A stretch of 64,000 nucleotides of DNA, taken from positions 496,001 to 560,000 of the forward strand of contig CAJXPB010000001.1 of NCBI GenBank assembly GCA_913057905.1. Direction: 5' to 3'. Source of the stretch: an uncultured Pseudomonadota bacterium (GTDB lineage Bacteria > Myxococcota_A > Bradymonadia > Bradymonadales > Bradymonadaceae). A model generated the notes under the pieces. It ran no database searches and was not told the DNA's origin. It saw only the letters and a list, made by a program, of their open reading frames with translations. Made by a program: the position numbers and the translations under genes. This document shows positions 9,801 through 17,323 of the stretch, in pieces (the first letter of the stretch is position 1; each line of letters starts with the position of its first letter).

Positions 9801-10445
9801 ATGGAGCGGCGGGACCGGTACACATACGACGCGGACTGGGCAGAGACCGTCGAACTCAAAGACGGGACGTACGCCCGGCTGCGTCTGCTGCGCCCGCAGG
9901 ATCGCGACCTGCTTTCGAAGGGATTCGACCGACTCTCCCCGGAATCAAGGTACACGCGGTTCTTGGGCATCAAGCCCAGGCTGACGGACAAGGATCTGGA
10001 TTACCTCTGCGATGTCGACCATCAATCTCACATCGCAATCGGCGCCGTGGCCACCGACGGCGAAACGGGCATGGGGGTCGCTCGGTGTGTGCGACTCGAC
10101 GAACAAGGAGACATCGCCGAGGCCGCCGTGACGGTCATCGACGCATGCCAGGGAAAGGGGTTGGGACATATTCTGCTGGACCGACTGGTGCATGCCGCTG
10201 TCGAGCGGGGCATTCGACGGTTCCGGAATACCGTGTTCGCTGAAAACAAGGCGATGCTCGCCCTGATTCGGGACTTGGGAGACGCAAATGTCGTCGAGCG
10301 CGACGGACCCGTTGTGACCATCGACGCCGAACTTCCGTCTGCCGAGGAGCTCGGGGTCGACGATCCGGACAAGACCGCCATGGGGGCGTTGCGAAGGGTG
10401 CTCCGGATGGCAGCCCGCGGCGCCCTCCGTCTACTCAGAGCCTGA
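9801..10445 (+). CDS. GNAT-family N-acetyltransferase
   Basis: This 214-residue protein has the layout of a GNAT acetyltransferase. LRPQDRDLLSKGFDRLSPESRYTRF is an N-terminal patch common in Pat-like/GNAT proteins. The acetyl-CoA pyrophosphate loop DACQGKGLGHIL matches the Q/RxxGxG/A motif, and a further family-like segment is NTVFAENKAMLAL. It probably moves an acetyl group from acetyl-CoA to a protein or small molecule; the substrate cannot be read. The ATG at 9801 follows GGAGG by 5 nt and is preferred over the GTG at 9768. The C-terminal tail after residue ~180 is basic. Its last 15 bp overlap the end of the convergent small gene at 10431-10772. Confidence 0.75.
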   Translation: MERRDRYTYDADWAETVELKDGTYARLRLLRPQDRDLLSKGFDRLSPESRYTRFLGIKPRLTDKDLDYLCDVDHQSHIAIGAVATDGETGMGVARCVRLDEQGDIAEAAVTVIDACQGKGLGHILLDRLVHAAVERGIRRFRNTVFAENKAMLALIRDLGDANVVERDGPVVTIDAELPSAEELGVDDPDKTAMGALRRVLRMAARGALRLLRA

Positions 10446-10772
10446 GGTCGGTTTGAGGACCCGGCAGCGCACCAGCAGATCGTCTGCCATTCGACCCGTA
10501 GATACCTCGACATCGAATCGACCCGGAGCATCCTCGCGCAGTCGCTCCAGTCGGTGCTCCAGAGCCTGGAGGAGCCCGCCTTGGGCGTCGGCATCACCGA
10601 CGGCGCCCTTCAGAGCGATCCAGATCTGGCCATGTTCACCCGGGTCGACCCGGGTCTCATACCCGGCCACCGAGTTCAGAGAATCGTCGAGATGGTCTGC
10701 CAGCCAGGTGACGATGGCGTCCGACGCCTCGTCGCCCGGCTCGGCCTTGGTTCCGTCGTCTTCATCAGACAT
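10431..10772 (-). CDS. Small acidic protein of unknown function
   Basis: A 113-residue acidic protein that I do not recognise. It begins MSDEDDGTKAEPGDEASD, then has a predicted alpha/beta body (IVTWLADHLDDSLN, GQIWIALKGAVG, ALEHRLERLRE, FDVEVSTGRMADDLLVRCRVL). There is no signal peptide or membrane segment, so it is probably cytoplasmic. GGGAG stands about 6 nt before the ATG, which together with the protein-like composition supports a real gene. Its 3' end overlaps the convergent GNAT gene by 15 bp. It is divergent from the ZIP transporter at 10871. Confidence 0.6.
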   Translation of the reverse strand: MSDEDDGTKAEPGDEASDAIVTWLADHLDDSLNSVAGYETRVDPGEHGQIWIALKGAVGDADAQGGLLQALEHRLERLREDAPGRFDVEVSTGRMADDLLVRCRVLKPTSGSE

Positions 10773-10870
10773 GATGCTCCCGGGTAAAACTATGTTCGTT
10801 CGCCGTACCGACGCCCCGTCGTAGGCATGGTCGAAACGACGGTCAATGCTTCAATGATGCAGGTACTGAG

Positions 10871-11635
10871 ATGAAGACCGAACTTCTCCTCTGGGCTCTG
10901 GGAACCGGGACCGTGAGCGCCCTGGCTACGGGCCTGGGTGCCCCGCTGGTCTCGGTGCTCCCCCTCGACTCCGATTATGTCCGCTCGTTCGCCAGCGCGG
11001 TCGCCGCCGGCATGATGATCTCGGCGTCGGTCTTCTCTCTGGCCCAGGAGGGGATCGACATGCATGCGAGCGTCGCCTGGGCGACCCCCAAGGTCATCGT
11101 GGGGATGTTGGTCGGTACGGCATTTCTCTGGTGGCTGTCGAGTCGATTCGACGACGACTCCGATGATCCAGTCCCCCAGTTGGGACTCAGCCGAGAGTCC
11201 CTTCTGCTCTTCCTCGCCCTGGTCGTACACTCATCGCCGGAGGGCGTCGCCATCGGGGTCGGCTTTGCGACCGGTGATATGCAATTCGGGCTGATCATGG
11301 CCCTGGCGATCTCGATCCACAACATCCCGGAGGGAATCGCCATGTCGCTGCCGATGCGCGCCGAAGGGGCCTCCGTGTGGCGGTGCGCCGCGATTTCGAC
11401 CTTGACCAGCTTTCCTCAGCCGCTTCTCGCTGTACCCGCCGCCTGGGGCTTCTACTACTTTCAGCCGGTCCTTCCCGCCGGGCTCGGGTTTGCCGCCGGT
11501 GCGATGATCTACGTGACGATCGTGGAGCTCATCCCCGACGCACTGGAGCATGGCGGCGAAACACGCACCGCCTGGGGAGTGATGGTCGGCCTCAGTGCCA
11601 TGCTCACGATTACCGTAATCCTCCCCGGCGGTTGA
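10871..11635 (+). CDS. ZIP-family divalent metal transporter
   Basis: A 254-residue inner-membrane protein with about eight hydrophobic segments. It carries the two metal-site helices typical of ZIP transporters: HSSPEGVAIGVGFA (residues ~122-135) and HNIPEGIAMSLP (~145-160). The acidic, His-poor loop SSRFDDDSDDP separates the third and fourth helices. The family brings Zn2+, Fe2+ or Mn2+ into the cytoplasm. It is followed 122 bp downstream by the iron-permease fusion and then hemN, which fits a metal/heme neighbourhood, but specificity is not proven. A second, distant ZIP gene lies at 37118-37861. Confidence 0.9.
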   Translation: MKTELLLWALGTGTVSALATGLGAPLVSVLPLDSDYVRSFASAVAAGMMISASVFSLAQEGIDMHASVAWATPKVIVGMLVGTAFLWWLSSRFDDDSDDPVPQLGLSRESLLLFLALVVHSSPEGVAIGVGFATGDMQFGLIMALAISIHNIPEGIAMSLPMRAEGASVWRCAAISTLTSFPQPLLAVPAAWGFYYFQPVLPAGLGFAAGAMIYVTIVELIPDALEHGGETRTAWGVMVGLSAMLTITVILPGG

Positions 11636-11757
11636 TATCTGAGCGTGCGTCTCCGAGGCCTTGACCCTGAAATTGAAATTCGTTATCAGGGCGGCGATTC
11701 TCAGTAGCTCCTCGCCGCCGGAGGCCCCGGGCGGATCTCCTCGACCGAGCCAACACT

Positions 11758-13725
11758 ATGCTTCGTTCGAATGACTTGACGCGACTCGTCTTTGCTTCGC
11801 TGGCCGCCCTGCTGGTCCTGAGCGCCGCCTCCCCCGCACTGAGCGCCTCCGATGCCGATACCGACGCCCACCGACTCGTCGGCCTCCTCGAATACGTCGG
11901 GGCCGACTACCGGATGGCCGTCGAAGACGGCGAGGTCATCAGCGACTTCGAATACAACGAGATGCATGTCCTGGTCAGTGACGCCAAAGAACTGTTGGCC
12001 GGCCAGGCCAAACAGCCGGAAACACTCGAAACGCACCTGCAGGAGCTGTCGAAGCTGATCGAACAGAAGGCGCCGGTCCCCGACGTCGAAAAGGTCGCTC
12101 AAAGGGCCAAGCTGGCCACGGTTGATGCCTTCGACATCGTCCTCGCACCGGACCATGCGCCCAGGTTTGAGCGCGGCAAGAAACTCTACCAACAAAACTG
12201 CGTCTCCTGTCACGGAGAGTCCGGCCGAGCCGATGGTCCGGCCGCCGAGGGAATGGAGCCCCCGGTGGCCGACTTTACGAACGCCGATCGTCGAAGTGCG
12301 CTCTCGCCGTACCGCGTCTACAACACGGTGCGGTTCGGCATCGACGGCACACCCATGAACGCCTACGACAACCTGAACGCCCGCGAGAAATGGGATCTCG
12401 CATTCTACACCATGGCGTTGGGTCACGGGGCTCGGGACAATCCTCACAGTCCGACGGCCGTCACGCTACCGGAGGGCTTTCAGCCGACCCTGGACATGCT
12501 GGCGAAGCGCAGCGATGACGCCCTCGTCGCCTCGTTGAAAAAAGCCGGAATGACGGGAGATGCGGCGACGAATGCCATCACTCAGCTCCGTACCGAAACG
12601 GTGTATACACTCGACCCGGCTGGCGCGGACACTGACCAAAAGGGTGGCGACGAGCGAATCCTGACGGCGCTGAACCACCTCGACAAGGCCGAAGCCGCCT
12701 GGCGAGATGGACGCGGCAATGACGCTCGCCGGCAGGTGCTGGCGGCCTATCTCGACGGCTTCGAGATGGCCGAACCGCGGCTTCGCTCCCTGGACTCCGG
12801 TCTGGTTCGTGAAGTCGAAGAGGCGATATTCGGACTGAGAACTGCCCTGAAAAAGGGAAATGACGACGCTGTCGAAAAACACCTCGCCGACGCCAGAGAA
12901 AGCATGGCCGAGGCCCGCACTCTGCTCAGCGAAGACAGCAGCGCCTGGGCCGCCGGCTTCGCGAGCGCGATCATCATTCTGCGCGAGGGGGTCGAGATCG
13001 TACTCTTGGTCACACTTCTTCTGGGGCTGTTGACCCGATTGAATCGACTCGAGGCCAAGAAGTATGTCCACGGAGGATGGATCGCCGCGATGGCCGCCGG
13101 TGGAGTTACCTGGTATCTGGCTCAAACCCTCATCGAGATCAGCGGAGCCAGTCGCGAGGTCATCGAGGGGGTTGTCGGACTCCTGGCCGCCGCCGTGCTC
13201 TTTTCAGTCAGTTACTGGTTTATGCAGAGCCTGCACGGCAAGGAATTCCTGGACTTCATCAAGGAAAAGCTCGAGGAACGTGCAACGGCCGGTCAAATGA
13301 TGGCAGTCGGCGGGCTGTCGTTTTTGGCCGTCTACAGGGAGGCCTTCGAGACCGTCCTCTTTTACCAGGCCCTGTTTGCCAACACCGGCGGCAGCACATC
13401 CGGAATCTTTGTCGGGGGCGCGATCGGGCTGATGATCCTGGCGGTCATCGCCTACTTCATCCTCAACGCCTCCAAAAAGCTTCCGATGAAGCAGTTCTTT
13501 GCCGTCTCCGGCGTCTTGCTGTTCGGACTCTGCATCATGCTCACGGGAAGCGGCCTCCATGCATTCGTCGAGGCGGGATACTTGCCGATGATCTCGGTGC
13601 CCTTCGTGACCATCAAATGGCTGGGCGTGCACTCGAACCTGATACCCTTGATCGGACAGGGTGTGCTCCTGCTCGCTGGACTCGTCTGGGCCGGGTATAG
13701 CCTCAGCGAACCGACCGACACCTGA
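11758..13725 (+). CDS. Cytochrome c - FTR1 iron permease fusion
   Basis: The 655-residue protein begins with a signal peptide (MLRSNDLTRLVFASLAALLV, Ala-rich cleavage region near residue 30). A helical region follows, then a cytochrome c domain with one heme motif, C148-VS-C151-H152, and a plausible distal Met in GTPMNAYDN. Another helical periplasmic region runs to residue ~395. The C-terminal ~260 residues are an FTR1/EfeU-type permease with about seven membrane helices and both iron-binding REXXE motifs: R409-E-G-V-E413 and R527-E-A-F-E531. In known FTR1 systems Fe2+ is oxidised and then transported as Fe3+; here the fused heme domain could accept the electron, replacing a multicopper oxidase. 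It sits between a ZIP transporter and hemN. Domain calls are firm; the electron path is inference. Confidence 0.92.
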   Translation: MLRSNDLTRLVFASLAALLVLSAASPALSASDADTDAHRLVGLLEYVGADYRMAVEDGEVISDFEYNEMHVLVSDAKELLAGQAKQPETLETHLQELSKLIEQKAPVPDVEKVAQRAKLATVDAFDIVLAPDHAPRFERGKKLYQQNCVSCHGESGRADGPAAEGMEPPVADFTNADRRSALSPYRVYNTVRFGIDGTPMNAYDNLNAREKWDLAFYTMALGHGARDNPHSPTAVTLPEGFQPTLDMLAKRSDDALVASLKKAGMTGDAATNAITQLRTETVYTLDPAGADTDQKGGDERILTALNHLDKAEAAWRDGRGNDARRQVLAAYLDGFEMAEPRLRSLDSGLVREVEEAIFGLRTALKKGNDDAVEKHLADARESMAEARTLLSEDSSAWAAGFASAIIILREGVEIVLLVTLLLGLLTRLNRLEAKKYVHGGWIAAMAAGGVTWYLAQTLIEISGASREVIEGVVGLLAAAVLFSVSYWFMQSLHGKEFLDFIKEKLEERATAGQMMAVGGLSFLAVYREAFETVLFYQALFANTGGSTSGIFVGGAIGLMILAVIAYFILNASKKLPMKQFFAVSGVLLFGLCIMLTGSGLHAFVEAGYLPMISVPFVTIKWLGVHSNLIPLIGQGVLLLAGLVWAGYSLSEPTDT

Positions 13726-13800
13726 CGGGGCGGCACAGGCGTTGCATAGCCATCGGAGTGCCCAACTCCGCGTCCCTTCTCTGGACCTTTTATACCGCAC

Positions 13801-15219
13801 ATGGGTTCTTCGATGGCTTCGTCTCCGCCGGTCGATCTCGATCTCCTGCGCAAATACGACCTACCGGCCCCGCGGTACACCTCCTATCCGACCGCCCTGC
13901 AGTTCGACACGTCGCTCGACGGCGCCGCCGTCGAGCGACGCATGGAGAGTCGGTCCTCGGAGGCTCGGCCGGTGTCGCTGTATGTTCACCTCCCATTTTG
14001 TCGCTCGCTGTGCTGGTACTGCGCCTGCACTCGCGTGATCAGCAAACAGCGAGACGACGCAGCCGACTACGTAGACCGTCTGATCGAGGAGATCTGGCTT
14101 CGCTCGACATGGATCGACGACGCTCCGGTCGTTCAAATACACCTCGGCGGGGGAACCCCTACGTTCCTCCCACCCGAGCAACTTCTTCGTCTGGGCCGGA
14201 CTCTGCGCAAGATTTTCGATATCCAGGACGACGCGGAACTCGCCGTCGAGATCGATCCGCGGGAATGCACCGACGCGCACATCGATGCGCTGCGTGAACT
14301 CGGATTCAACCGTGCGTCGCTGGGCGTGCAAGACAACAACAGAGAGGTCCAAGAGGCGATCCACCGGATTCAGCCGTGGGAGACGACATTGGAGGTCACC
14401 GAAACACTGCGCCAGGCGGGTTTCGAGTCTGTCAATTTCGACCTGATCTACGGCCTTCCCCACCAGACCCCCGAAACCTTCGGCCGCACCCTCTCCGACG
14501 TCGTCGACGCCGCCCCTGACCGTCTGGCCGTCTACAGCTATGCCCACGTGCCCTGGGTGAACCCGGCCCAAAAGCACCTGGAGGGCGACGCCCTGCCCGG
14601 GCCCGAGACGAAGCTCGCCCTGCTCAAACAGTCGATCGAGCGACTGACCGAAGCGGGGTATCGGTACATCGGCATGGACCATTTCGCCCGGCCAGACGAT
14701 GAATTGTCCCGCGCCCTCGAAGACGGGACGCTGCGTCGGAATTTCCAAGGATACAGCACTGGACAGGGCGTCGACATCCACGGGTTCGGAATGTCGGCGA
14801 TCTCTCAGACCCGCGACATGTATTTTCAGAACCGAAAGGAACTGCCCGCCTACGAAGAGTGTTTGAGCCACAACGAGATGCCGACGTACCGAGGCGTCGT
14901 CCTCGATTGCGACGACAGAGTTCGTCGAACGACGATCGAACACCTGATGTGTCGGCGAGAACTTTCCTTCGAGGAACTCTCGTCGACACTCCATATCGAC
15001 TTTTCCGAATATTTTAGCGACGCACTCCGACAGCTCGGGCCGCTCGAGGACGATGGGCTGGTGGAGTTGTCGAGTGACCCACTTCGTATCACCGACGTGG
15101 GCCGTCTCTTTTTGCGGAACATCGCCATGCCCTTCGATGCCTATCTGGACCGGGATAATACCGACCAGAAATCGACGTCGGCAACGAGCCGACAACGCAC
15201 GTATTCCCGGTCCGTCTAA
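13801..15219 (+). CDS. hemN: Oxygen-independent coproporphyrinogen III oxidase
   Basis: The protein is 472 residues, close to the ~460 of HemN. The radical-SAM cluster motif is C67-RSL-C71-WY-C74 and is followed by A-C76, as in true HemN (CxxxCxxCxC), in contrast with HemW-like proteins. Other blocks are PRYTSYPTA, LHLGGGTPTFL-type HLGGGTPTFL, VNFDLIYGLPHQTPE and the C-terminal helical domain with FSGxGVxxHGFGMSAIS-like GQGVDIHGFGMSAIS. It converts coproporphyrinogen III to protoporphyrinogen IX without O2. The ATG at 13801 and another at 13813 are both possible. It lies 75 bp after the iron permease, linking iron uptake to heme synthesis. Confidence 0.94.
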   Translation: MGSSMASSPPVDLDLLRKYDLPAPRYTSYPTALQFDTSLDGAAVERRMESRSSEARPVSLYVHLPFCRSLCWYCACTRVISKQRDDAADYVDRLIEEIWLRSTWIDDAPVVQIHLGGGTPTFLPPEQLLRLGRTLRKIFDIQDDAELAVEIDPRECTDAHIDALRELGFNRASLGVQDNNREVQEAIHRIQPWETTLEVTETLRQAGFESVNFDLIYGLPHQTPETFGRTLSDVVDAAPDRLAVYSYAHVPWVNPAQKHLEGDALPGPETKLALLKQSIERLTEAGYRYIGMDHFARPDDELSRALEDGTLRRNFQGYSTGQGVDIHGFGMSAISQTRDMYFQNRKELPAYEECLSHNEMPTYRGVVLDCDDRVRRTTIEHLMCRRELSFEELSSTLHIDFSEYFSDALRQLGPLEDDGLVELSSDPLRITDVGRLFLRNIAMPFDAYLDRDNTDQKSTSATSRQRTYSRSV

Positions 15220-15294
15220 GTCCTGATATGGACATCGGGCCCATCGTGCGCACCTTCTCGTCGGCGTTCTTTCTCGCACACCGCAGAGGCTCCA

Positions 15295-16320
15295 ATGTCC
15301 GACATCATCGAAGGCAAGGCGAAGCTTCAAGCCCCCTGGCAGACCGTCGACCCGTTCCTGTTTTGCATGCACCACGACGACGACTACCCGTCGGGAAACG
15401 ACCAGATGGGGCCCGAGGCGTCTCTGGACGGTCGCTCCCTTGGCCACGATTTCTCCGGCAAGGATGGTTGGAGCATGTATCACGGCGAGACCGTCCCGGG
15501 GTTTCCGGGACATCCTCACTGTGGGTTCGAGACCATCACGCTGGCCCGGGACGGCTACATCGATCACTCGGACTCTCTCGGTGCCGCTGCCCGTTTCGGA
15601 GCCGGTGATGTCCAGTGGATGACGGCCGGAAACGGGGTCGTTCACTCGGAGATGTTCCCGCTTGTGAACCGAGATGGCGGAAACCACACCGAATTGCTCC
15701 AGATCTGGCTGAACCTTCCGAGCGAAGACAAGGAGAAGGACCCCTATTTCACGATGCTCTGGAACGAAGAGATCCCGCGCACGACCTTCACCGACGACGC
15801 GGGCCGTTCAAGTGAGCTGGTCGCCATCGCGGGAAGTGTGGCGGGCATGGAGCCTCCCTCGGCGCCGCCGAGTTCATGGGCCTCCCGAGAGGAGTCCGCC
15901 GTCGCGGTCTGGATGCTGACCATGGAGCCGGGTGCCGAGTTCGAGCTCCCCGCCGGCGACCCTCAAGCCAATCGTGTCCTCTACTTCTTTGACGGCAAGG
16001 AGTGCACGGTCGCAGGTCAGACAGTCGACAGCGGGCAGGCCATCCAGGTGCGCAGCGACGCCGCATGTACGTTCGTCAACGGCGACACCCTCTCCGAGTT
16101 CGTTGTCCTCCAGGGAAGACCTATCGGAGAACCCGTCGTCAAACAGGGTCCCTTCGTGGCGAACACGCGCGGGGAGATCCGTGATGCCATGCTTCGGTAT
16201 CGCGAGACCGGCTTCGGCGGGTGGCCGTGGGAGTCGGACGACCCGGTCCACCCTCGGGATCGCGGCCGGTTTGCCCGCCATGTCGGCGGGACTGAAGAAT
16301 ATCCGGATTCGGATCGGTAA
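15295..16320 (+). CDS. Pirin-family bicupin protein
   Basis: A 341-residue double-cupin protein. The N-terminal cupin has the pirin core PGFPGHPHCGFETIT, giving two His and a Glu of the Fe site, and QWMTAGNGVVHSE, giving the third His. LLQIWLNLP and the C-terminal cupin with the pirin_C-like end PIGEPVVKQGPFVANT complete the family pattern. Pirins act as quercetinases or as iron-dependent redox-sensitive regulators; which applies here is unknown. It follows hemN by 75 bp on the same strand. No signal peptide is seen, so a cytoplasmic location is likely. Confidence 0.9.
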   Translation: MSDIIEGKAKLQAPWQTVDPFLFCMHHDDDYPSGNDQMGPEASLDGRSLGHDFSGKDGWSMYHGETVPGFPGHPHCGFETITLARDGYIDHSDSLGAAARFGAGDVQWMTAGNGVVHSEMFPLVNRDGGNHTELLQIWLNLPSEDKEKDPYFTMLWNEEIPRTTFTDDAGRSSELVAIAGSVAGMEPPSAPPSSWASREESAVAVWMLTMEPGAEFELPAGDPQANRVLYFFDGKECTVAGQTVDSGQAIQVRSDAACTFVNGDTLSEFVVLQGRPIGEPVVKQGPFVANTRGEIRDAMLRYRETGFGGWPWESDDPVHPRDRGRFARHVGGTEEYPDSDR

Positions 16321-16396
16321 CGGAACTGGATGACATCGGCGCGGAAGTTCCGTAATCTAGACGGTGTGACTATTTGACCTCCCTGCTGGAGACACC

Positions 16397-17188
16397 ATGC
16401 TCCTTGGACGTCCAGCTACAGCCATCTGTTGCTTGCTTTTGTCCGTCGCGTGCACCGCAGCATGTTCGGACGACCCCGCTCCCAACCCTTCGGATTGGGA
16501 TTTTGGCGATACGTCGGTGTCGGACGTCTCGGACACGGACGAGTCCGCGGATGTCGATCCCACCACGGAGGGAGCCTGTTGTCTGGCAAACGCCTGCAGC
16601 GAGGTCCGAAAGGCCTCCTGCGACGAAATCGATGGAACGTTCTTCGCCGGCGATTCGTGTGAACAGGCGAACTGCTCTCAGAGCGGCGACCGAGTCCCGT
16701 GCTGCATCTCGACGCCCTTCGGGTCGCAGTGTGCTGAGATCACGACGGCCCAGTGCGAATCGGCCGAGGGCGAAATCCTGCAGGCCACGTCCTGTGCCGA
16801 CGCTTCGTGTGGGGGCTCCTCGGAGCCTCAGGCGTGCTGCACTCAGGGGCAATGCACGACATCGAGCCCCAATGAGTGTCGCCGCAATCTCGGCACCCCG
16901 CAGGGTGAGGACTCAACCTGTGGGACCACGACCTGCCCACAACCGAAACCCTGTTGCATCGAACAGTTCGGCGCCGCGGCCTGCCGGATGGCAGCACCGT
17001 CGAGTTGCTCGGGATTGGGCGGAGAGACCCTGGAGGGCGTCGACTGCGGTGAATCCTCCTGCGGATCCGGCAATCTTGCAGCGTGTTGCATGATGGGCCA
17101 ATGCATCAACCTCTCGCCGACACTCTGCAACCAGAGCGGCGGCTCGCCCGAATCCGGGTCCGTCTGCAGCGACATCGAGTGTCCCTGA
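16397..17188 (+). CDS. Cysteine-repeat lipoprotein (five 6-Cys modules)
   Basis: A 263-residue exported protein. The N-terminal hydrophobic stretch ends in two possible lipobox cysteines, C19 (LLLSVAC) and C23 (CTAAC). An acidic Asp/Ser linker runs to residue ~58. The rest, residues 61-263, is five consecutive modules with six cysteines each (30 Cys), and the protein ends at the last module. The module pattern is CC-x(4 or 8)-C-x7-C-x(12-13)-C-x4-C. Disulfide-linked surface display is likely. GGAG stands about 7 nt before the ATG. It is followed by an exported metalloprotease on the same strand. Function unknown. Confidence 0.8.
   Translation: MLLGRPATAICCLLLSVACTAACSDDPAPNPSDWDFGDTSVSDVSDTDESADVDPTTEGACCLANACSEVRKASCDEIDGTFFAGDSCEQANCSQSGDRVPCCISTPFGSQCAEITTAQCESAEGEILQATSCADASCGGSSEPQACCTQGQCTTSSPNECRRNLGTPQGEDSTCGTTTCPQPKPCCIEQFGAAACRMAAPSSCSGLGGETLEGVDCGESSCGSGNLAACCMMGQCINLSPTLCNQSGGSPESGSVCSDIECP
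16577..17185 (+). repeat. Five tandem six-cysteine protein modules
   Basis: Within the lipoprotein gene, five units of about 35-46 codons each encode CC...C...C...C...C. The gap after the first CC is 8 residues in units 2 and 4 and 4 residues in units 1, 3 and 5. The second gap is always 7 and the last always 4. Units have diverged strongly in sequence, so the duplication is old and the cysteine frame is what is kept. Confidence 0.85.
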
Positions 17189-17212
17189 AAAGCTGTAAAC
17201 AACCTGCCGAGG

Positions 17213-17234
17213 ATGTGTTAAACTTACAACACAT
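17213..17234. promoter_or_regulatory. Perfect 7-bp inverted repeat upstream of metalloprotease gene
   Basis: ATGTGTT and AACACAT are separated by 8 bp in an AT-rich patch of the 135-bp gap between the Cys-repeat gene and the metzincin gene. There is no T tract after it, so an operator is more likely than a terminator. Only the sequence symmetry supports it. Confidence 0.3.
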
Positions 17235-17323
17235 TGGGTAGCCCCACGCAAAATCAGGTTGGATGACCTTGCCTTCAACGGGGCCTCGGCAATCACCCTT
17301 TTACTCCCGATGGGAGTTCTGTG

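Noticed and set aside
8756-9991. 411-codon minus-strand frame over the metallo-beta-lactamase gene
   Set aside because: It is a shifted frame of the real gene, with Arg/Pro-rich composition and no motifs.
11665-11691. Short inverted repeat CCCTGA...TCAGGG after the first ZIP gene
   Set aside because: Only 6 bp with a 15-nt loop and no T tract; too weak to call a terminator.
13861-15687. Long antisense open frame (608 codons) opposite hemN and pirin
   Set aside because: It lies fully opposite recognisable genes and has no family similarity or ribosome site; GC-rich codon use opens such frames by chance. The same holds for long frames opposite acnA (19781-21175) and atpD (52775-54193).
16320-16353. 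8-bp inverted repeat (ACGGAACT / AGTTCCGT) after pirin
   Set aside because: The 18-nt loop and lack of a T run make a terminator unlikely; kept only as a note.
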